DNA from: Actinomyces urinae | Lineage (GTDB): Bacteria; Actinomycetota; Actinomycetes; Actinomycetales; Actinomycetaceae | NCBI RefSeq assembly: GCF_900119695.1 | Contig: NZ_LT632547.1 | Coordinates: forward strand, 744,001-808,000 | Reading direction: 5' to 3' | DNA: 64,000 nt | In this document: positions 56,072-64,000 of the stretch, in pieces | Layout of the letters: each line of letters starts with the position of its first letter | Numbering within the stretch: position 1 is the first letter of the stretch | The notes under the pieces: model-generated | What the model was told of the DNA's origin: nothing | The model's input: only the letters and a program-made list of their open reading frames with translations | The model's database searches: none | Position numbers and translations under genes: made by a program

Positions 56072-57195
56072 TAGTTTTCCTCACCACCGCGCGCGGCCAC
56101 TGTAAGCAGGTTGGTAGAGCCGTCTGCTGAGAAAAGATTGACCTTGTTGATTTTTATATCGACGTTAACTTTTGCGCCGTCAGCGTAGGAGTCATCTAGA
56201 TCCGACTCTTGCTCAGCCTCGATAGCAGTACCATCTTCTAGCCTGAGGAAGTACCGGATGGAGGCACCCAAGTACACCGAATGCTCAACTACAGCGGGGA
56301 CACTCGTAGACGTGGGTTCGGGGGTAATTTCCAAGTGCTCAGGCCGAATGGAAGCAATTACTCCTTCATCCTTGGCCGCCATCAAACTTTGCGCAAACGG
56401 CTGGGGTAGATCAATGGTTTGGTTAGCCAGGTGAAGCTTCAGGCTATCCCCAACATGCTCCAAAGTTCCAGGAACCTCATTCGTTCTGCCAATGAATCCT
56501 GCGACAAAGGTGTTGGCCGGGCGGTGGTAGAGCTCGCGCGGGGTTCCAATTTGCTGGATTACACCTTCCTTCATAACCGCAATACGGTCGGATACCGCCA
56601 TTGCTTCTTCTTGATCGTGGGTGACGTAAACTGTGGTAATACCAACGCTTTGCTGGATCTCGCGGATCACTTCTCGCATCTCCACACGCAGTTTTGCGTC
56701 TAGATTGGACAAAGGCTCATCCATCAGCAACACGTCGGGCGACGTAACTAGTGCACGTGCAAGCGCAACGCGTTGTTGCTGACCGCCAGATAGGTTGTCG
56801 GGCATTTGGTCAGCCCATTTATCTACGTGCACTAGATCAATGTATTTTTGGGCTCTATCGCGGATATCTTTTCTGGGGAACTTAATATTCTTTAGTCCAA
56901 ATTCCACGTTCTTACGAACCGAAAGATGGGGGAAAATAGCATAGTTTTGAAACACCATGCCAATGCTGCGCTTGGCGGGATCTACGTCGTTAATCCTTTG
57001 ATCATTAAAGTAAATGTCACCATCCTCAATGGAGTTAAAACCGGCGATCATGCGCAACAAGGTGGTCTTACCGCACCCTGAAGGTCCTAATAGGGTGAAA
57101 AATTCGCTTTCTTTGATTTCCGTTGTAAGACCGGGGATAACAGTCACGTCCCCGAAACGTTTCACAACATCATTTATTTTTATAGTTACGCTCAC
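56071..57195 (-). CDS. FbpC-type ABC ATPase
   Basis: This importer ATPase (374 residues) has Walker A GPSGCGKTT near residue 38 and Q-loop FQNYAIFPH. The signature is LSGGQQQRVALARAL and Walker B is VLLMDEPLSNLD. A C-terminal TOBE-type regulatory domain covers about 240-365. The start is GTG after CAACAGGAGTAGAT. It is the first gene of the operon. The control region upstream carries 11-bp-phased repeats and a 12-bp palindrome, so the operon is probably under strict control. Confidence 0.93.
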   Translation of the reverse strand: MSVTIKINDVVKRFGDVTVIPGLTTEIKESEFFTLLGPSGCGKTTLLRMIAGFNSIEDGDIYFNDQRINDVDPAKRSIGMVFQNYAIFPHLSVRKNVEFGLKNIKFPRKDIRDRAQKYIDLVHVDKWADQMPDNLSGGQQQRVALARALVTSPDVLLMDEPLSNLDAKLRVEMREVIREIQQSVGITTVYVTHDQEEAMAVSDRIAVMKEGVIQQIGTPRELYHRPANTFVAGFIGRTNEVPGTLEHVGDSLKLHLANQTIDLPQPFAQSLMAAKDEGVIASIRPEHLEITPEPTSTSVPAVVEHSVYLGASIRYFLRLEDGTAIEAEQESDLDDSYADGAKVNVDIKINKVNLFSADGSTNLLTVAARGGEEN

Positions 57196-57293
57196 ATCTA
57201 CTCCTGTTGGCCTTCTGTGATTGTGAATGCGGCCGCAGGCAAGTTACTCACTGCTTAAACAATTAGGGAAAGCGGCTTTGCCTTCACGAATAA

Positions 57294-57305
57294 GTTCCTT
57301 GGAAC
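57294..57305. promoter_or_regulatory. 12-bp palindrome upstream of the FbpC gene
   Basis: GTTCCTTGGAAC is a perfect 12-bp palindrome about 100 nt upstream of the ATPase start, between the gene and the 11-bp-phased repeats. An operator is plausible; no regulator is identified. Confidence 0.35.
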
Positions 57306-57324
57306 GAACCAAGTTTACCCAATG

Positions 57325-57363
57325 TTAACCTCGAAGTGATGTCACAGTAACCAATTTGTAACC
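57325..57363. repeat. TAACC direct repeats in 11/22-bp phase
   Basis: The motif TAACC occurs with its AACC core at 57327, 57349 and 57360, i.e. 22 and 11 bp apart, always on the same strand. GTAACC-N5-GTAACC forms the tight pair. Such phasing is typical of OmpR-family operators (PhoP, RegX3 and GlnR boxes in actinobacteria). It lies 130-170 nt upstream of the importer operon. Confidence 0.5.
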
Positions 57364-57448
57364 TTTGTGATAGCAAGAGACCTAATAAACTATTCGCAAC
57401 ACCTCTCAACGCCCCATTTTCGACAGCTAGAAATCATGCATTGGTAAA

Positions 57449-57670
57449 CTAACCGAGCTTGAGAATGTCCCCCGGCTGACACTGAAGGACCTCACAGATT
57501 GCGCTGAGCGTAGAGAACCGAATCGCGCGCGCCTTGCCCGTTTTTAGAATCGACAAGTTAGCCATCGTGATTCCCGTGGCCTCGGATAGCGCGGTGAGCG
57601 TCATCCCTCTTTGCAAAAGCACAGCATCTAACGTCACCTCAACGCGATGCGGCAATGGTTTAGACGACAT
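57449..57670 (-). CDS. Small XRE-family regulator (YozG-like)
   Basis: This one-domain helix-turn-helix protein has 73 residues. The helix-turn-helix spans about 20-60 (MTLTALSEATGITMANLSIL, then CEVLQCQPGDILKL at the end). The ATG at 57670 has GGGAGGAGC upstream and overlaps the DUF2975 gene by 11 nt, so the pair is translationally coupled. Pairing of a YozG-like regulator with a DUF2975 membrane protein is common in Gram-positives. A 33-bp palindrome precedes the pair and is a candidate autoregulatory operator. Confidence 0.88.
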   Translation of the reverse strand: MSSKPLPHRVEVTLDAVLLQRGMTLTALSEATGITMANLSILKTGKARAIRFSTLSAICEVLQCQPGDILKLG

Positions 57671-58253
57671 AGTCGAGCTCCTCCCGCATACGTGCCCCCT
57701 GCCTAAACGCCGCCCACAGCGCCAGCGCCAACACTCCCGCAAAGAACAGCGCCATGGCAAGTAGCGGTTTCTCCCCCACGACAAGAGTGCCAGACCCAGG
57801 GTGCACGGCCTCTTGGAACGCAATCAGGTCCTGCTGCAGGGCAGACCTAGCCGCGTCGGAGACAAAACCACAGACAACTCCACCTAGCGCGAGCACTAGA
57901 CCGGTCGCTCCCATAAGCCGCACGGTGCGCCTCTCAAAAGCGCGGCCCTTACTGATTGCCCGGATAACCGCAGTACCAATAACGAGGCCCGCAGCGATCA
58001 CCACAGCGACAAGCGCGGCCTCAGCAATAGCAAGCTGAATGCTAGTGGTCGAGACGTAGCTTAGCGGAACCTCCGATTCGCCCTGCAAACAGAAATTCGG
58101 CAAGTCGCAGGCGCTAATTGGAGCGCCACCAAATATGCGTTTCCCACTTGCCAGTTCAATAACTGTCACCGTCTGACCGGCAATAACCAGTAGCGACAGT
58201 AGCCACACCAGCGCAACCGCGAACCAGAACGGCACTTTTTCAAGTCGAGACAT
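57660..58253 (-). CDS. DUF2975 membrane protein
   Basis: This is an integral membrane protein of 197 residues with four hydrophobic segments (about 10-30, 75-100, 115-135 and 165-185). An extracytoplasmic loop after the first segment carries two Cys residues (SACDLPNFCLQ). It resembles DUF2975, usually encoded with a small XRE regulator. The start is the ATG at 58253, because AAGGAGG lies 5 nt upstream; earlier codons would run into the palindrome. Function unknown; a sensor or anti-regulator role is only a guess from the pairing. Confidence 0.8.
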   Translation of the reverse strand: MSRLEKVPFWFAVALVWLLSLLVIAGQTVTVIELASGKRIFGGAPISACDLPNFCLQGESEVPLSYVSTTSIQLAIAEAALVAVVIAAGLVIGTAVIRAISKGRAFERRTVRLMGATGLVLALGGVVCGFVSDAARSALQQDLIAFQEAVHPGSGTLVVGEKPLLAMALFFAGVLALALWAAFRQGARMREELDYVV

Positions 58254-58263
58254 CACACCCTCC

Positions 58264-58296
58264 TTATCGTTCATCAATATTATTGATTAACGATAA
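58264..58296. promoter_or_regulatory. 33-bp near-perfect palindrome before the DUF2975/XRE pair
   Basis: Two 16-bp arms (58264-58279 and 58281-58296) around a central T match except at one position. The sequence runs from TTATCGTT to AACGATAA, with ATCAATA/TATTGAT inside. It abuts the AAGGAGG site of the DUF2975 gene, so it must cover the promoter or transcript start. It is a strong candidate operator for the XRE protein. Confidence 0.7.
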
Positions 58297-58464
58297 ACCC
58301 AGGTGGCGCCAAAGTCAATATCCCAAAAGACCAGTTACTGACATTCACCGTGCGACGCCGCCATCCAAGTTCATGGCACTCCGTCAGCAAAACCGCAGAA
58401 TGTAGGCGTTTATTCGCGGTTCCAACTATCCTTTCTGTGGCTGACATAGACAAAAAGGGGAAAC

Positions 58465-59139
58465 ATGACCGCCGCGCAAGAGCTAACGCCCGCAGAAGAG
58501 AAGAAGAAAAGTGGTCTAGCCGCCATCAACGAAGACGAGTTTGACGCTCTCACCGTCATCGGCGGCTGGCGCGTGCTAGTTGAAGCCGTTGTCCCCACGA
58601 TAATTTTTCTTGTTGGACTGAACATCACGGGAGACTACCTGCTACCCGCTGGCCTGGCTCTTGGTTTTACATCGATCGCCGCACTCATACGCCTGATTCA
58701 GCGGCTTCCCGTGCGCCCGGCCCTCATCGGCGTGCTCAGCATGAGCGCCTCGGTATTTGTGGCATGGAAAACGGGACAAGCCGTCAACGTATTTGCCATC
58801 TCCATCTTGAAAAACACGTTCTACGGCTCGCTCCTGCTGATCTCCATCCTGGTGCGCTGGCCGCTACTGGGCGTCATGCTCGGAGCAGTGCGCGGGGAGA
58901 AAACCCGTTGGCGTAAAGGTGAAGAGTGGAAGCTCACCCGACTGCGCTACTACCAGATCACGTGGATATGGTTCTTCGTGTTCGTAGCCCGCCTCAGCGT
59001 TCAAATCCCGCTCTACTTCACCGATAACGTGCAATGGCTAGCGCTCATGAAGCTGTCGTTGGGAATGCCCGCGGACGTCGTAGCTGCATACTTTTCTTGG
59101 AGGCTTTTGCGTACGCTACGCCATCGCCATCTCGTCTAG
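58465..59139 (+). CDS. DUF3159 membrane protein
   Basis: This actinobacterial membrane protein has 224 residues with about six hydrophobic segments and a charged N-terminus of about 30 residues. Sequence features such as GGWRVLVEAVVPTIIF and RGEKTRWRKGEEWKLTRLRY fit DUF3159. Function is not known. The ATG follows AAAAGGGGAAAC. Its 3' end overlaps that of tsaD by 24 nt on the opposite strand, so no terminator separates them. Confidence 0.85.
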   Translation: MTAAQELTPAEEKKKSGLAAINEDEFDALTVIGGWRVLVEAVVPTIIFLVGLNITGDYLLPAGLALGFTSIAALIRLIQRLPVRPALIGVLSMSASVFVAWKTGQAVNVFAISILKNTFYGSLLLISILVRWPLLGVMLGAVRGEKTRWRKGEEWKLTRLRYYQITWIWFFVFVARLSVQIPLYFTDNVQWLALMKLSLGMPADVVAAYFSWRLLRTLRHRHLV

Positions 59140-60162
59140 CGACATCTGCGAATCCGGTGAGAACTGCAAGGTTGAGGGCTCCACACCGTTACGCACCAGC
59201 TGCGAACCCATTGCCGCGATCTGTGCCCCATTGTCCGTGCAGAAGCGGATTGGCGGAATTCGAACCTCAACGCCAACCGCATTTGCGCGCTCAGTCAAAA
59301 GTTCACGCAAGCGCGAGTTTGCGGAAAACCCGCCTCCAACCACAATCGTCTTCACATCGTGGTCAAGCGCTGCCCGAACAGCCTTAGCCGTCAGCGAATC
59401 ATTCACGGCCTCACTAAAACCAGCGCAAATGTCAGCCTTGCTGATCGGTTCACCACGAAGCTCCTTGGCCTTCACGTAGCGCGAAACTGCGGTTTTCAAA
59501 CCCGAGAATGAGAAGTCGTAGCGGTAGCGCTCCTTATCGCGTCCACCCGAGAGTCCGCGCGGGAACTTAATCGCTTCCCTATCGCCCTGCTGCGCCAGCC
59601 TATCTACGTGTGGACCACCCGGATACGGCAACCCCAGCAGGCGGCCAACCTTGTCAAACGCTTCGCCGGCCGCATCATCGAGGGTGCCGCCCAGCTCGCG
59701 CACATCGGTTGCAATATTGTTTACGAGCAAGAGGTTAGAGTGTCCGCCCGATACAACCAGCCCAATGAACTTATCTGGAAGCGGCCCATGCACCAGCTCA
59801 TCAACAGCCAAATGACCCAGCACGTGGTTCACCCCGTACACTGGCACGCCCAAGGAGGCGGCCAGAGCCTTACCAGCGCAAATCCCAACCGTTAGCGACC
59901 CCACCAGACCGGGCCCTGCCGCAACAGCAACCGCGTCCACGTCAGAAAGCTGCACTCCGGCCTCATCTAACGCCGCTTCAAGAGTGGGCAAGAAAGATTC
60001 AAGGTGTGCGCGCGAGGCGATCTCGGGGATAATACCGCCGTAACGGGCGTACTCGTCCATCGACGTGGCTGTACGATCAGCCAACAGCTGCCCGCCGCGA
60101 ACCAGCGCCACGCCAGTCTCGTCACACGTCGACTCAATACCTAAGACCAAAGCATCTTTCAT
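59116..60162 (-). CDS. tsaD: tRNA N6-adenosine threonylcarbamoyltransferase
   Basis: TsaD transfers the threonylcarbamoyl group to A37 of ANN-reading tRNAs. It has 348 residues from the chosen start. The N-terminal ASKHA motif is LGIESTCDETGVAL, the metal ligands are HVLGH near 110, and SGGHSNLLLV and GEAFDKVGRLLGLPYPGGP are both typical. I chose the ATG at 60162, with GAGGTGATGGAA upstream; the frame continues 15 codons earlier without a better site. It stands alone here, without tsaB/tsaE beside it. Confidence 0.96.
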   Translation of the reverse strand: MKDALVLGIESTCDETGVALVRGGQLLADRTATSMDEYARYGGIIPEIASRAHLESFLPTLEAALDEAGVQLSDVDAVAVAAGPGLVGSLTVGICAGKALAASLGVPVYGVNHVLGHLAVDELVHGPLPDKFIGLVVSGGHSNLLLVNNIATDVRELGGTLDDAAGEAFDKVGRLLGLPYPGGPHVDRLAQQGDREAIKFPRGLSGGRDKERYRYDFSFSGLKTAVSRYVKAKELRGEPISKADICAGFSEAVNDSLTAKAVRAALDHDVKTIVVGGGFSANSRLRELLTERANAVGVEVRIPPIRFCTDNGAQIAAMGSQLVRNGVEPSTLQFSPDSQMSLDEMAMA

Positions 60163-60255
60163 TTCCATCACCTCAAGCATTCTAAACCCTGAGCGGCACA
60201 ATCCCACACCAGAGCCTATTGCCTCCCCTCTCCATTAGTGTGAGACGATAAAAGT

Positions 60256-61071
60256 ATGAAAAGACTAGTATTCCTCGACCTTGATGGAACCGTTGTTACC
60301 CAGCATCAAACCGTTCCCGAATCCGCGCGCGAGGCGCTGAAGAAGGTATACGATAACGGGCACACCCTGTGGATTTGCACGGGCAGGTCTGCACCCGAGA
60401 TCTACCCGTGGCTGTGGGACCTAGGCTTTCAAGGATTCATTGGCGCAAATGGCGCTCATGCCCGCCTTAATGGGGAAGACCTTTTCGATCACCGGCTCTC
60501 TAAAGAGTTCATAGAAGAGGCTGAAGCTTACTTTCGCGAACACGGCATTATGAGCCTGTGGCAAACCCCGGATGGGCTTCATCCAGCTGAGGGGTTTATG
60601 GAAATGTTTTTCCAGTCCACTCCCGAAGCAGTTGAGCGATGGAGCGCCTACATAGACCAGGTCACCCCGTACGTCAAGAAAGGACTTCCAGCGGGCTCAT
60701 CTAAAGGGATGATTACCATTCCCCCAACCTCGGACCTCACGCTCGAAGACGTTAACGCGCATCTTGGCCCCCAGATCCTCATCATTCCCGCTTCGGTTGA
60801 TACCGGCGTGGCAAATACGGGAGAGGTGATGCTATCTGCATACAACAAGGGCACAGGGCTTAAGGAGGTAGCCGAGGTCCTTGGCTTCCCCATTGAGCAA
60901 ACCGTAGCTGTTGGGGATGAACTGAACGACCTGCAAATGGTTGCTACTGCAGGCATGGGCATCGCGATGGGTAATGCAGTTCCAGAAGTGAAAGAGGTAG
61001 CGGATTTCGTCTCTACCCACATTGAAGAGGACGGCCTCGCAAACGCCCTCAAACACGCAGGACTGTACTAG
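60256..61071 (+). CDS. Cof-type HAD hydrolase
   Basis: This HAD-superfamily phosphatase with a C2B cap (Cof/YbiV-like) has 271 residues. The nucleophile motif is FLDLDGTVV (Asp8 and Asp10), motif II is ICTGR, the motif III Lys lies in the STPEA to KKGLPAGSSKG region, and motif IV is VGDELNDLQM. Substrates of this group are usually sugar phosphates or FMN; the choice here is open. The ATG has no strong ribosome-binding site. It is divergent from tsaD and ends at a shared terminator. Confidence 0.9.
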   Translation: MKRLVFLDLDGTVVTQHQTVPESAREALKKVYDNGHTLWICTGRSAPEIYPWLWDLGFQGFIGANGAHARLNGEDLFDHRLSKEFIEEAEAYFREHGIMSLWQTPDGLHPAEGFMEMFFQSTPEAVERWSAYIDQVTPYVKKGLPAGSSKGMITIPPTSDLTLEDVNAHLGPQILIIPASVDTGVANTGEVMLSAYNKGTGLKEVAEVLGFPIEQTVAVGDELNDLQMVATAGMGIAMGNAVPEVKEVADFVSTHIEEDGLANALKHAGLY

Positions 61072-61090
61072 CCGCTGCACTACGGCAACA

Positions 61091-61130
61091 AAAAGGTGGC
61101 TTCGAGATTATTCTCGAAGCCACCTTTTGC
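61091..61130. terminator. Bidirectional terminator between the HAD gene and sdhB
   Basis: A perfect 16-bp stem (61091-61106 with 61113-61128) with a 6-nt loop ends in A/T runs that serve both strands. The flanking genes converge. Confidence 0.92.
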
Positions 61131-61149
61131 TTGGCCAATACGGCTTGGA

Positions 61150-61893
61150 TTACACGCCCTTCAAGACGGCCTTTCCAAGCTGGCGGTTCAGCGTAGAAAT
61201 AACATCCAGCGGAATCTGCTTCGGGCAGACGGCCGCGCACTCACCAATGTTCGTGCACGTGCCAAAGCCTTCCGCGTCATGCTGGTTCAGCATGTTCTTC
61301 ACGCGCATAAGGTTCTCCGGCTGGCCCTGCGGAAGCAGGTTCAGGTGGGTGACCTTAGCGGAGGTGAACAGCATTGCCGAGGCGTTCGGGCAGGCAGCTA
61401 CGCAAGCACCACAACCGATGCAAGCAGCGGCCTCGAACGCACGGTCAGCGTTCTGCTTTGGAACCGGCGTGGCGTGAGCGTCCGGAGCTGCACCCGTGTT
61501 CACGGAAATGTAGCCACCGGCCTGAATGATGCGGTCCAGAGCCGAGCGGTTAACAACCAGGTCCTGAATAATCGGGAATGCGGTTGCGCGCCACGGCTCG
61601 ATGGTGATTGTGTCACCATCGTTGAACGAACGCATGTGGAGCTGGCAGGTGGTGGTGACCTCCGGCCCGTGTGCAACGCCGTTGATTACAACGCCACACT
61701 GGCCACAGATGCCTTCACGACAGTCCGAGTCGAACGCGATCGGCTCTTCGCCAGCCTCGAATAGTTCTTCGTTGAGGATGTCCAGCATTTCCAGGAACGA
61801 CGAGTCTTCCGACACATTGTGTACCTGGTATTCGTGCATCGCGCCAGCGTCTTCGGGATTGGCCTGGCGCCAAATCTTAAGGGTGATGTTCAC
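61150..61893 (-). CDS. sdhB: Succinate dehydrogenase iron-sulfur subunit
   Basis: SdhB carries electrons from the flavoprotein to quinone. It has 247 residues. The [2Fe-2S] ligands are in [10 protein letters not shown], with a later Cys in TTTCQLH. The [4Fe-4S] motif is [12 protein letters not shown] and the [3Fe-4S] motif is [12 protein letters not shown]. The start is GTG and overlaps the sdhA stop by 4 nt. The enzyme is the actinobacterial SdhCAB form related to epsilonproteobacterial and Bacteroidetes fumarate reductases; it may work in either direction. Confidence 0.96.
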   Translation of the reverse strand: MNITLKIWRQANPEDAGAMHEYQVHNVSEDSSFLEMLDILNEELFEAGEEPIAFDSDCREGICGQCGVVINGVAHGPEVTTTCQLHMRSFNDGDTITIEPWRATAFPIIQDLVVNRSALDRIIQAGGYISVNTGAAPDAHATPVPKQNADRAFEAAACIGCGACVAACPNASAMLFTSAKVTHLNLLPQGQPENLMRVKNMLNQHDAEGFGTCTNIGECAAVCPKQIPLDVISTLNRQLGKAVLKGV

Positions 61894-63866
61894 TTGTAAC
61901 TCCGCTGCTTAAGCTCGATGTTGTTGTAAATCAGGTCTTCCTTGTGCAGGGTCGGAACGCCGTCGGCGCCAAACTCCCAGGCAGCCACGTAGGTGAACTT
62001 GTCATCATGACGAAGCGCTTCACCTTCAGGTGTCTGGTGCTCTGCACGGAAGTGGCCACCACAGGACTCCTCGCGGTGCAATGCGTCGATACACATCAGT
62101 TCACCCAGCTCGAGGAAGTCTGCAACGCGGCCGGCCTTTTCCAAAGACTGGTTCATCTCGCCCTTGGTCTTACCCGGAATGCGCACGTTGTTGTAGAACT
62201 CTTCGCGAAGTTCGCGGATCATTCCAATAGCCTTCTTGAGGCCCTCCTCGTTGCGCTCCATACCGCAGTACTCCCACATGATGTGGCCGAGTTCCTTGTG
62301 GAACGAGTCAACGGAACGGTTACCGTCGATCGACATGAGCTTGTCAATGCGAGCCTGCGTGGAGTCCAAGGCCTCCTGAACGGCAGGCGAGTTCTCGTCA
62401 AGCTTGTCGAAGCCAAACGCACCAGCGAGATAGTCGTTGATCGTGTTCGGAAGAACGAAGTAGCCATCGGATAGGCCCTGCATAAGTGCGGAAGCACCCA
62501 GGCGGTTAGCACCGTGATCCGAGAAGTTAGCCTCGCCAGCCACGAATAGGCCCGGCAGGTTGGACTGGAGGTCGTAGTCTACCCACAGGCCACCCATCGT
62601 GTAGTGAACAGCCGGGTAGATACGCATTGGAACTTCGTAAGGGTTGTCGCCAGTGATGCGCTCGTACATGTCGAACAGGTTGCCGTACTTAGCGGAAACC
62701 GCGTCCTTGCCCATGCGCTCAATAGCTTCTGCGAAGTCAAGGTAAACGCCGCGTGCAACGCCGTTAATCTCCGGGCCCACGCCGCGACCATCGTCACACA
62801 TGTTCTTCGCCTGGCGCGAAGCAATATCACGCGGAACGAGGTTACCGAACGACGGGTAGATGCGCTCCAAGTAGTAGTCGCGATCCTCTTCTGGAATGTC
62901 GCGCGGATCCTTCTTGCAGTCCTCAGCCTTCTTCGGAACCCAAATGCGGCCGTCGTTACGTAGCGACTCTGACATTAGCGTCAGCTTCGACTGCTGATCA
63001 CCGTGCTGCGGGATGCAGGTCGGGTGAATCTGCGTGTAGCAGGGGTTGCCAAAGTAGGCTCCCTTGCGGTGTGCACGCCAAACAGCCGTACCGTTACAGC
63101 CCATCGCGTTGGTGGACAGGAAGAATACGTTGCCGTAACCACCCGTTGCCAAAACAACAGCGTCAGCCGTGTAGGTCTCCAGCTCACCCGTTGCCATGTT
63201 GCGGGCAACGATACCGCGAGCGCGACCGTCCGAAACAATGAGCTCAACCATCTCGTGGCGGCGGTGTTCTACAACCGTGCCGGCCTCAACCTGACGCTCA
63301 AGCGCCTGGTAGGCGCCAATCAAGAGCTGCTGGCCTGTCTGGCCACGAGCGTAGAACGTACGGGATACCTGCACGCCACCGAACGAGCGGTTATCTAGCA
63401 GGCCACCGTACTCACGAGCGAATGGAACGCCCTGGGCGACGCACTGGTCGATGATGTTTGCCGAAACCTCAGCAAGACGATAAACGTTGGTCTCGCGAGC
63501 ACGGTAGTCGCCGCCCTTAACAGTGTCGTAGAACAGGCGGAATACCGAGTCGTTGTCGTTGCGGTAGTTCTTCGCAGCGTTAATGCCACCCTGCGCAGCA
63601 ATGGAGTGTGCGCGGCGAGCAGAATCCTGGTAAAAGAATGCGTCTACGTGGTAGCCCATTTCGCCAAGAGAAGCGGCAGCAGCGCCACCTGCAAGACCGG
63701 TACCAACGATGATTACCTTGAGCTTGCGTCGGTTGGCCGGGTTCACGAGCTTTGCGTTGAACTTACGGGTTTCCCAACACTGCGCTAGGGGCACATCCAA
63801 AGGTGCCTTGGTGTCCGCGATTTTCTCGCCTTCGCGGTAGAGGCCGTGGATAAGCTGATCAGTCAT
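61890..63866 (-). CDS. sdhA: Succinate dehydrogenase flavoprotein subunit
   Basis: This is the FAD-containing catalytic subunit (658 residues) oxidising succinate to fumarate. The FAD-binding [18 protein letters not shown] lies near residue 53. The flavin-linking His lies in [15 protein letters not shown] near 85, and the catalytic Arg lies in [26 protein letters not shown] is near 445. The ATG follows GAGGAACGTGAA, 10 nt after the sdhC stop. The order C-A-B and the overlap with sdhB show one operon. Confidence 0.97.
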   Translation of the reverse strand: MTDQLIHGLYREGEKIADTKAPLDVPLAQCWETRKFNAKLVNPANRRKLKVIIVGTGLAGGAAAASLGEMGYHVDAFFYQDSARRAHSIAAQGGINAAKNYRNDNDSVFRLFYDTVKGGDYRARETNVYRLAEVSANIIDQCVAQGVPFAREYGGLLDNRSFGGVQVSRTFYARGQTGQQLLIGAYQALERQVEAGTVVEHRRHEMVELIVSDGRARGIVARNMATGELETYTADAVVLATGGYGNVFFLSTNAMGCNGTAVWRAHRKGAYFGNPCYTQIHPTCIPQHGDQQSKLTLMSESLRNDGRIWVPKKAEDCKKDPRDIPEEDRDYYLERIYPSFGNLVPRDIASRQAKNMCDDGRGVGPEINGVARGVYLDFAEAIERMGKDAVSAKYGNLFDMYERITGDNPYEVPMRIYPAVHYTMGGLWVDYDLQSNLPGLFVAGEANFSDHGANRLGASALMQGLSDGYFVLPNTINDYLAGAFGFDKLDENSPAVQEALDSTQARIDKLMSIDGNRSVDSFHKELGHIMWEYCGMERNEEGLKKAIGMIRELREEFYNNVRIPGKTKGEMNQSLEKAGRVADFLELGELMCIDALHREESCGGHFRAEHQTPEGEALRHDDKFTYVAAWEFGADGVPTLHKEDLIYNNIELKQRSYK

Positions 63867-63876
63867 TTCACGTTCC

Positions 63877-64000
63877 TCAAGAAATAAAGCCGAATGCGAT
63901 AGCGACCGGCGGCAGCATGAACATCACGAACACGATTGCAGCAACAATGCCACCGATTACAACAGTGACGTGCTGGGTGTTGCGACGGAGCCAGCCCATG
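63877..64000 (-). CDS. sdhC: Succinate dehydrogenase cytochrome b subunit (5' part outside window)
   Basis: Only the last 41 residues are visible, beginning [17 protein letters not shown] and continuing with one hydrophobic helix to the stop. Position directly before sdhA and the membrane helix support the membrane anchor subunit, which in this enzyme type is a single five-helix cytochrome b of about 220-250 residues. The haem ligands lie in the unseen part. Confidence 0.8.
   Translation of the reverse strand, partial: MGWLRRNTQHVTVVIGGIVAAIVFVMFMLPPVAIAFGFIS

Noticed and set aside
53287-57195. Calling the FbpABC-type operon a ferric iron importer outright
   Set aside because: The same family carries sugar phosphates and phosphonates. 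The iron-binding Tyr pair is not evident and no Fur/DtxR-like box was seen.

Overview
The window is chromosomal DNA from an actinomycete of moderate G+C content. The evidence is a WhiB-family regulator, an RpfB-type resuscitation factor (DUF348/G5/transglycosylase) in the tatD-rpfB-rsmA-ispE order known from mycobacteria, a DUF3159 protein, a GuaB3-type IMP dehydrogenase relative beside guaB, the SdhC-A-B type of succinate dehydrogenase, many GTG/TTG starts and several apparently leaderless genes. Gene content and modest G+C fit the Actinomycetaceae (Arcanobacterium/Trueperella-like), but I cannot fix the genus. No phage, insertion sequence or CRISPR array was seen. No stretch longer than about 300 bases lacks a gene.

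Layout. 1-7024 (-): a nucleoside uptake and salvage operon (BMP lipoprotein, ATPase, two permeases, cdd, deoA). 7278-10304 (-): rplY, prs, a shortened glmU, and tRNA-Gln. 10348-14176 (+): TetR, MarR and an ABC-2 exporter. 14184-23227 (-): ABC-F, ispE, rsmA, rpfB, tatD, yfhO. 23380-24945 (-): guaA. 25013-27364 (+): an unrecognised 436-residue protein and a ROK glucokinase. 27436-31157 (-): a heterodimeric ABC exporter. 31301-37083 (+): pta-ackA, nadE and a small membrane protein. 37145-45868 (mostly -): a frameshifted MFS gene, fumC, guaB3, guaB, an AGE epimerase and MerR, with a DnaQ-like exonuclease on +. 46074-53163: whiB, groES with a CIRCE element, a THUMP-like methyltransferase, a lipoprotein, a MacAB-like export cassette and a YbdK-type ligase. 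53287-57195 (-): an FbpABC-type importer. 57449-64000: an XRE/DUF2975 pair, DUF3159, tsaD, a Cof-type HAD phosphatase and sdhCAB (sdhC cut by the window edge).

The most notable signal is three separate losses tied to glutamine-derived nitrogen. GuaA has a full-length glutaminase domain whose nucleophile Cys is Ser and whose catalytic His is Leu. NadE has a full-length nitrilase-type glutaminase domain whose Cys is His and whose Lys is Asp. Both synthetase domains look intact, so each enzyme should need free ammonia or a partner. GlmU ends cleanly before its acetyltransferase active site and keeps only the uridyltransferase. That is what would be expected if the GlmS (glutamine-dependent) route to GlcN-1-P is unused and GlcNAc is salvaged. 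Together this suggests a lineage that has moved away from glutamine as amide donor; this is inference.

Other signals: a recurring TAnnnT-N6-start arrangement pointing to leaderless guaA, guaB, guaB3, rsmA and marR; a 33-bp palindrome before the DUF2975/XRE pair; 11-bp-phased direct repeats before the FbpABC operon; an ABC exporter subunit with a destroyed Walker A; and a frameshifted MFS transporter.
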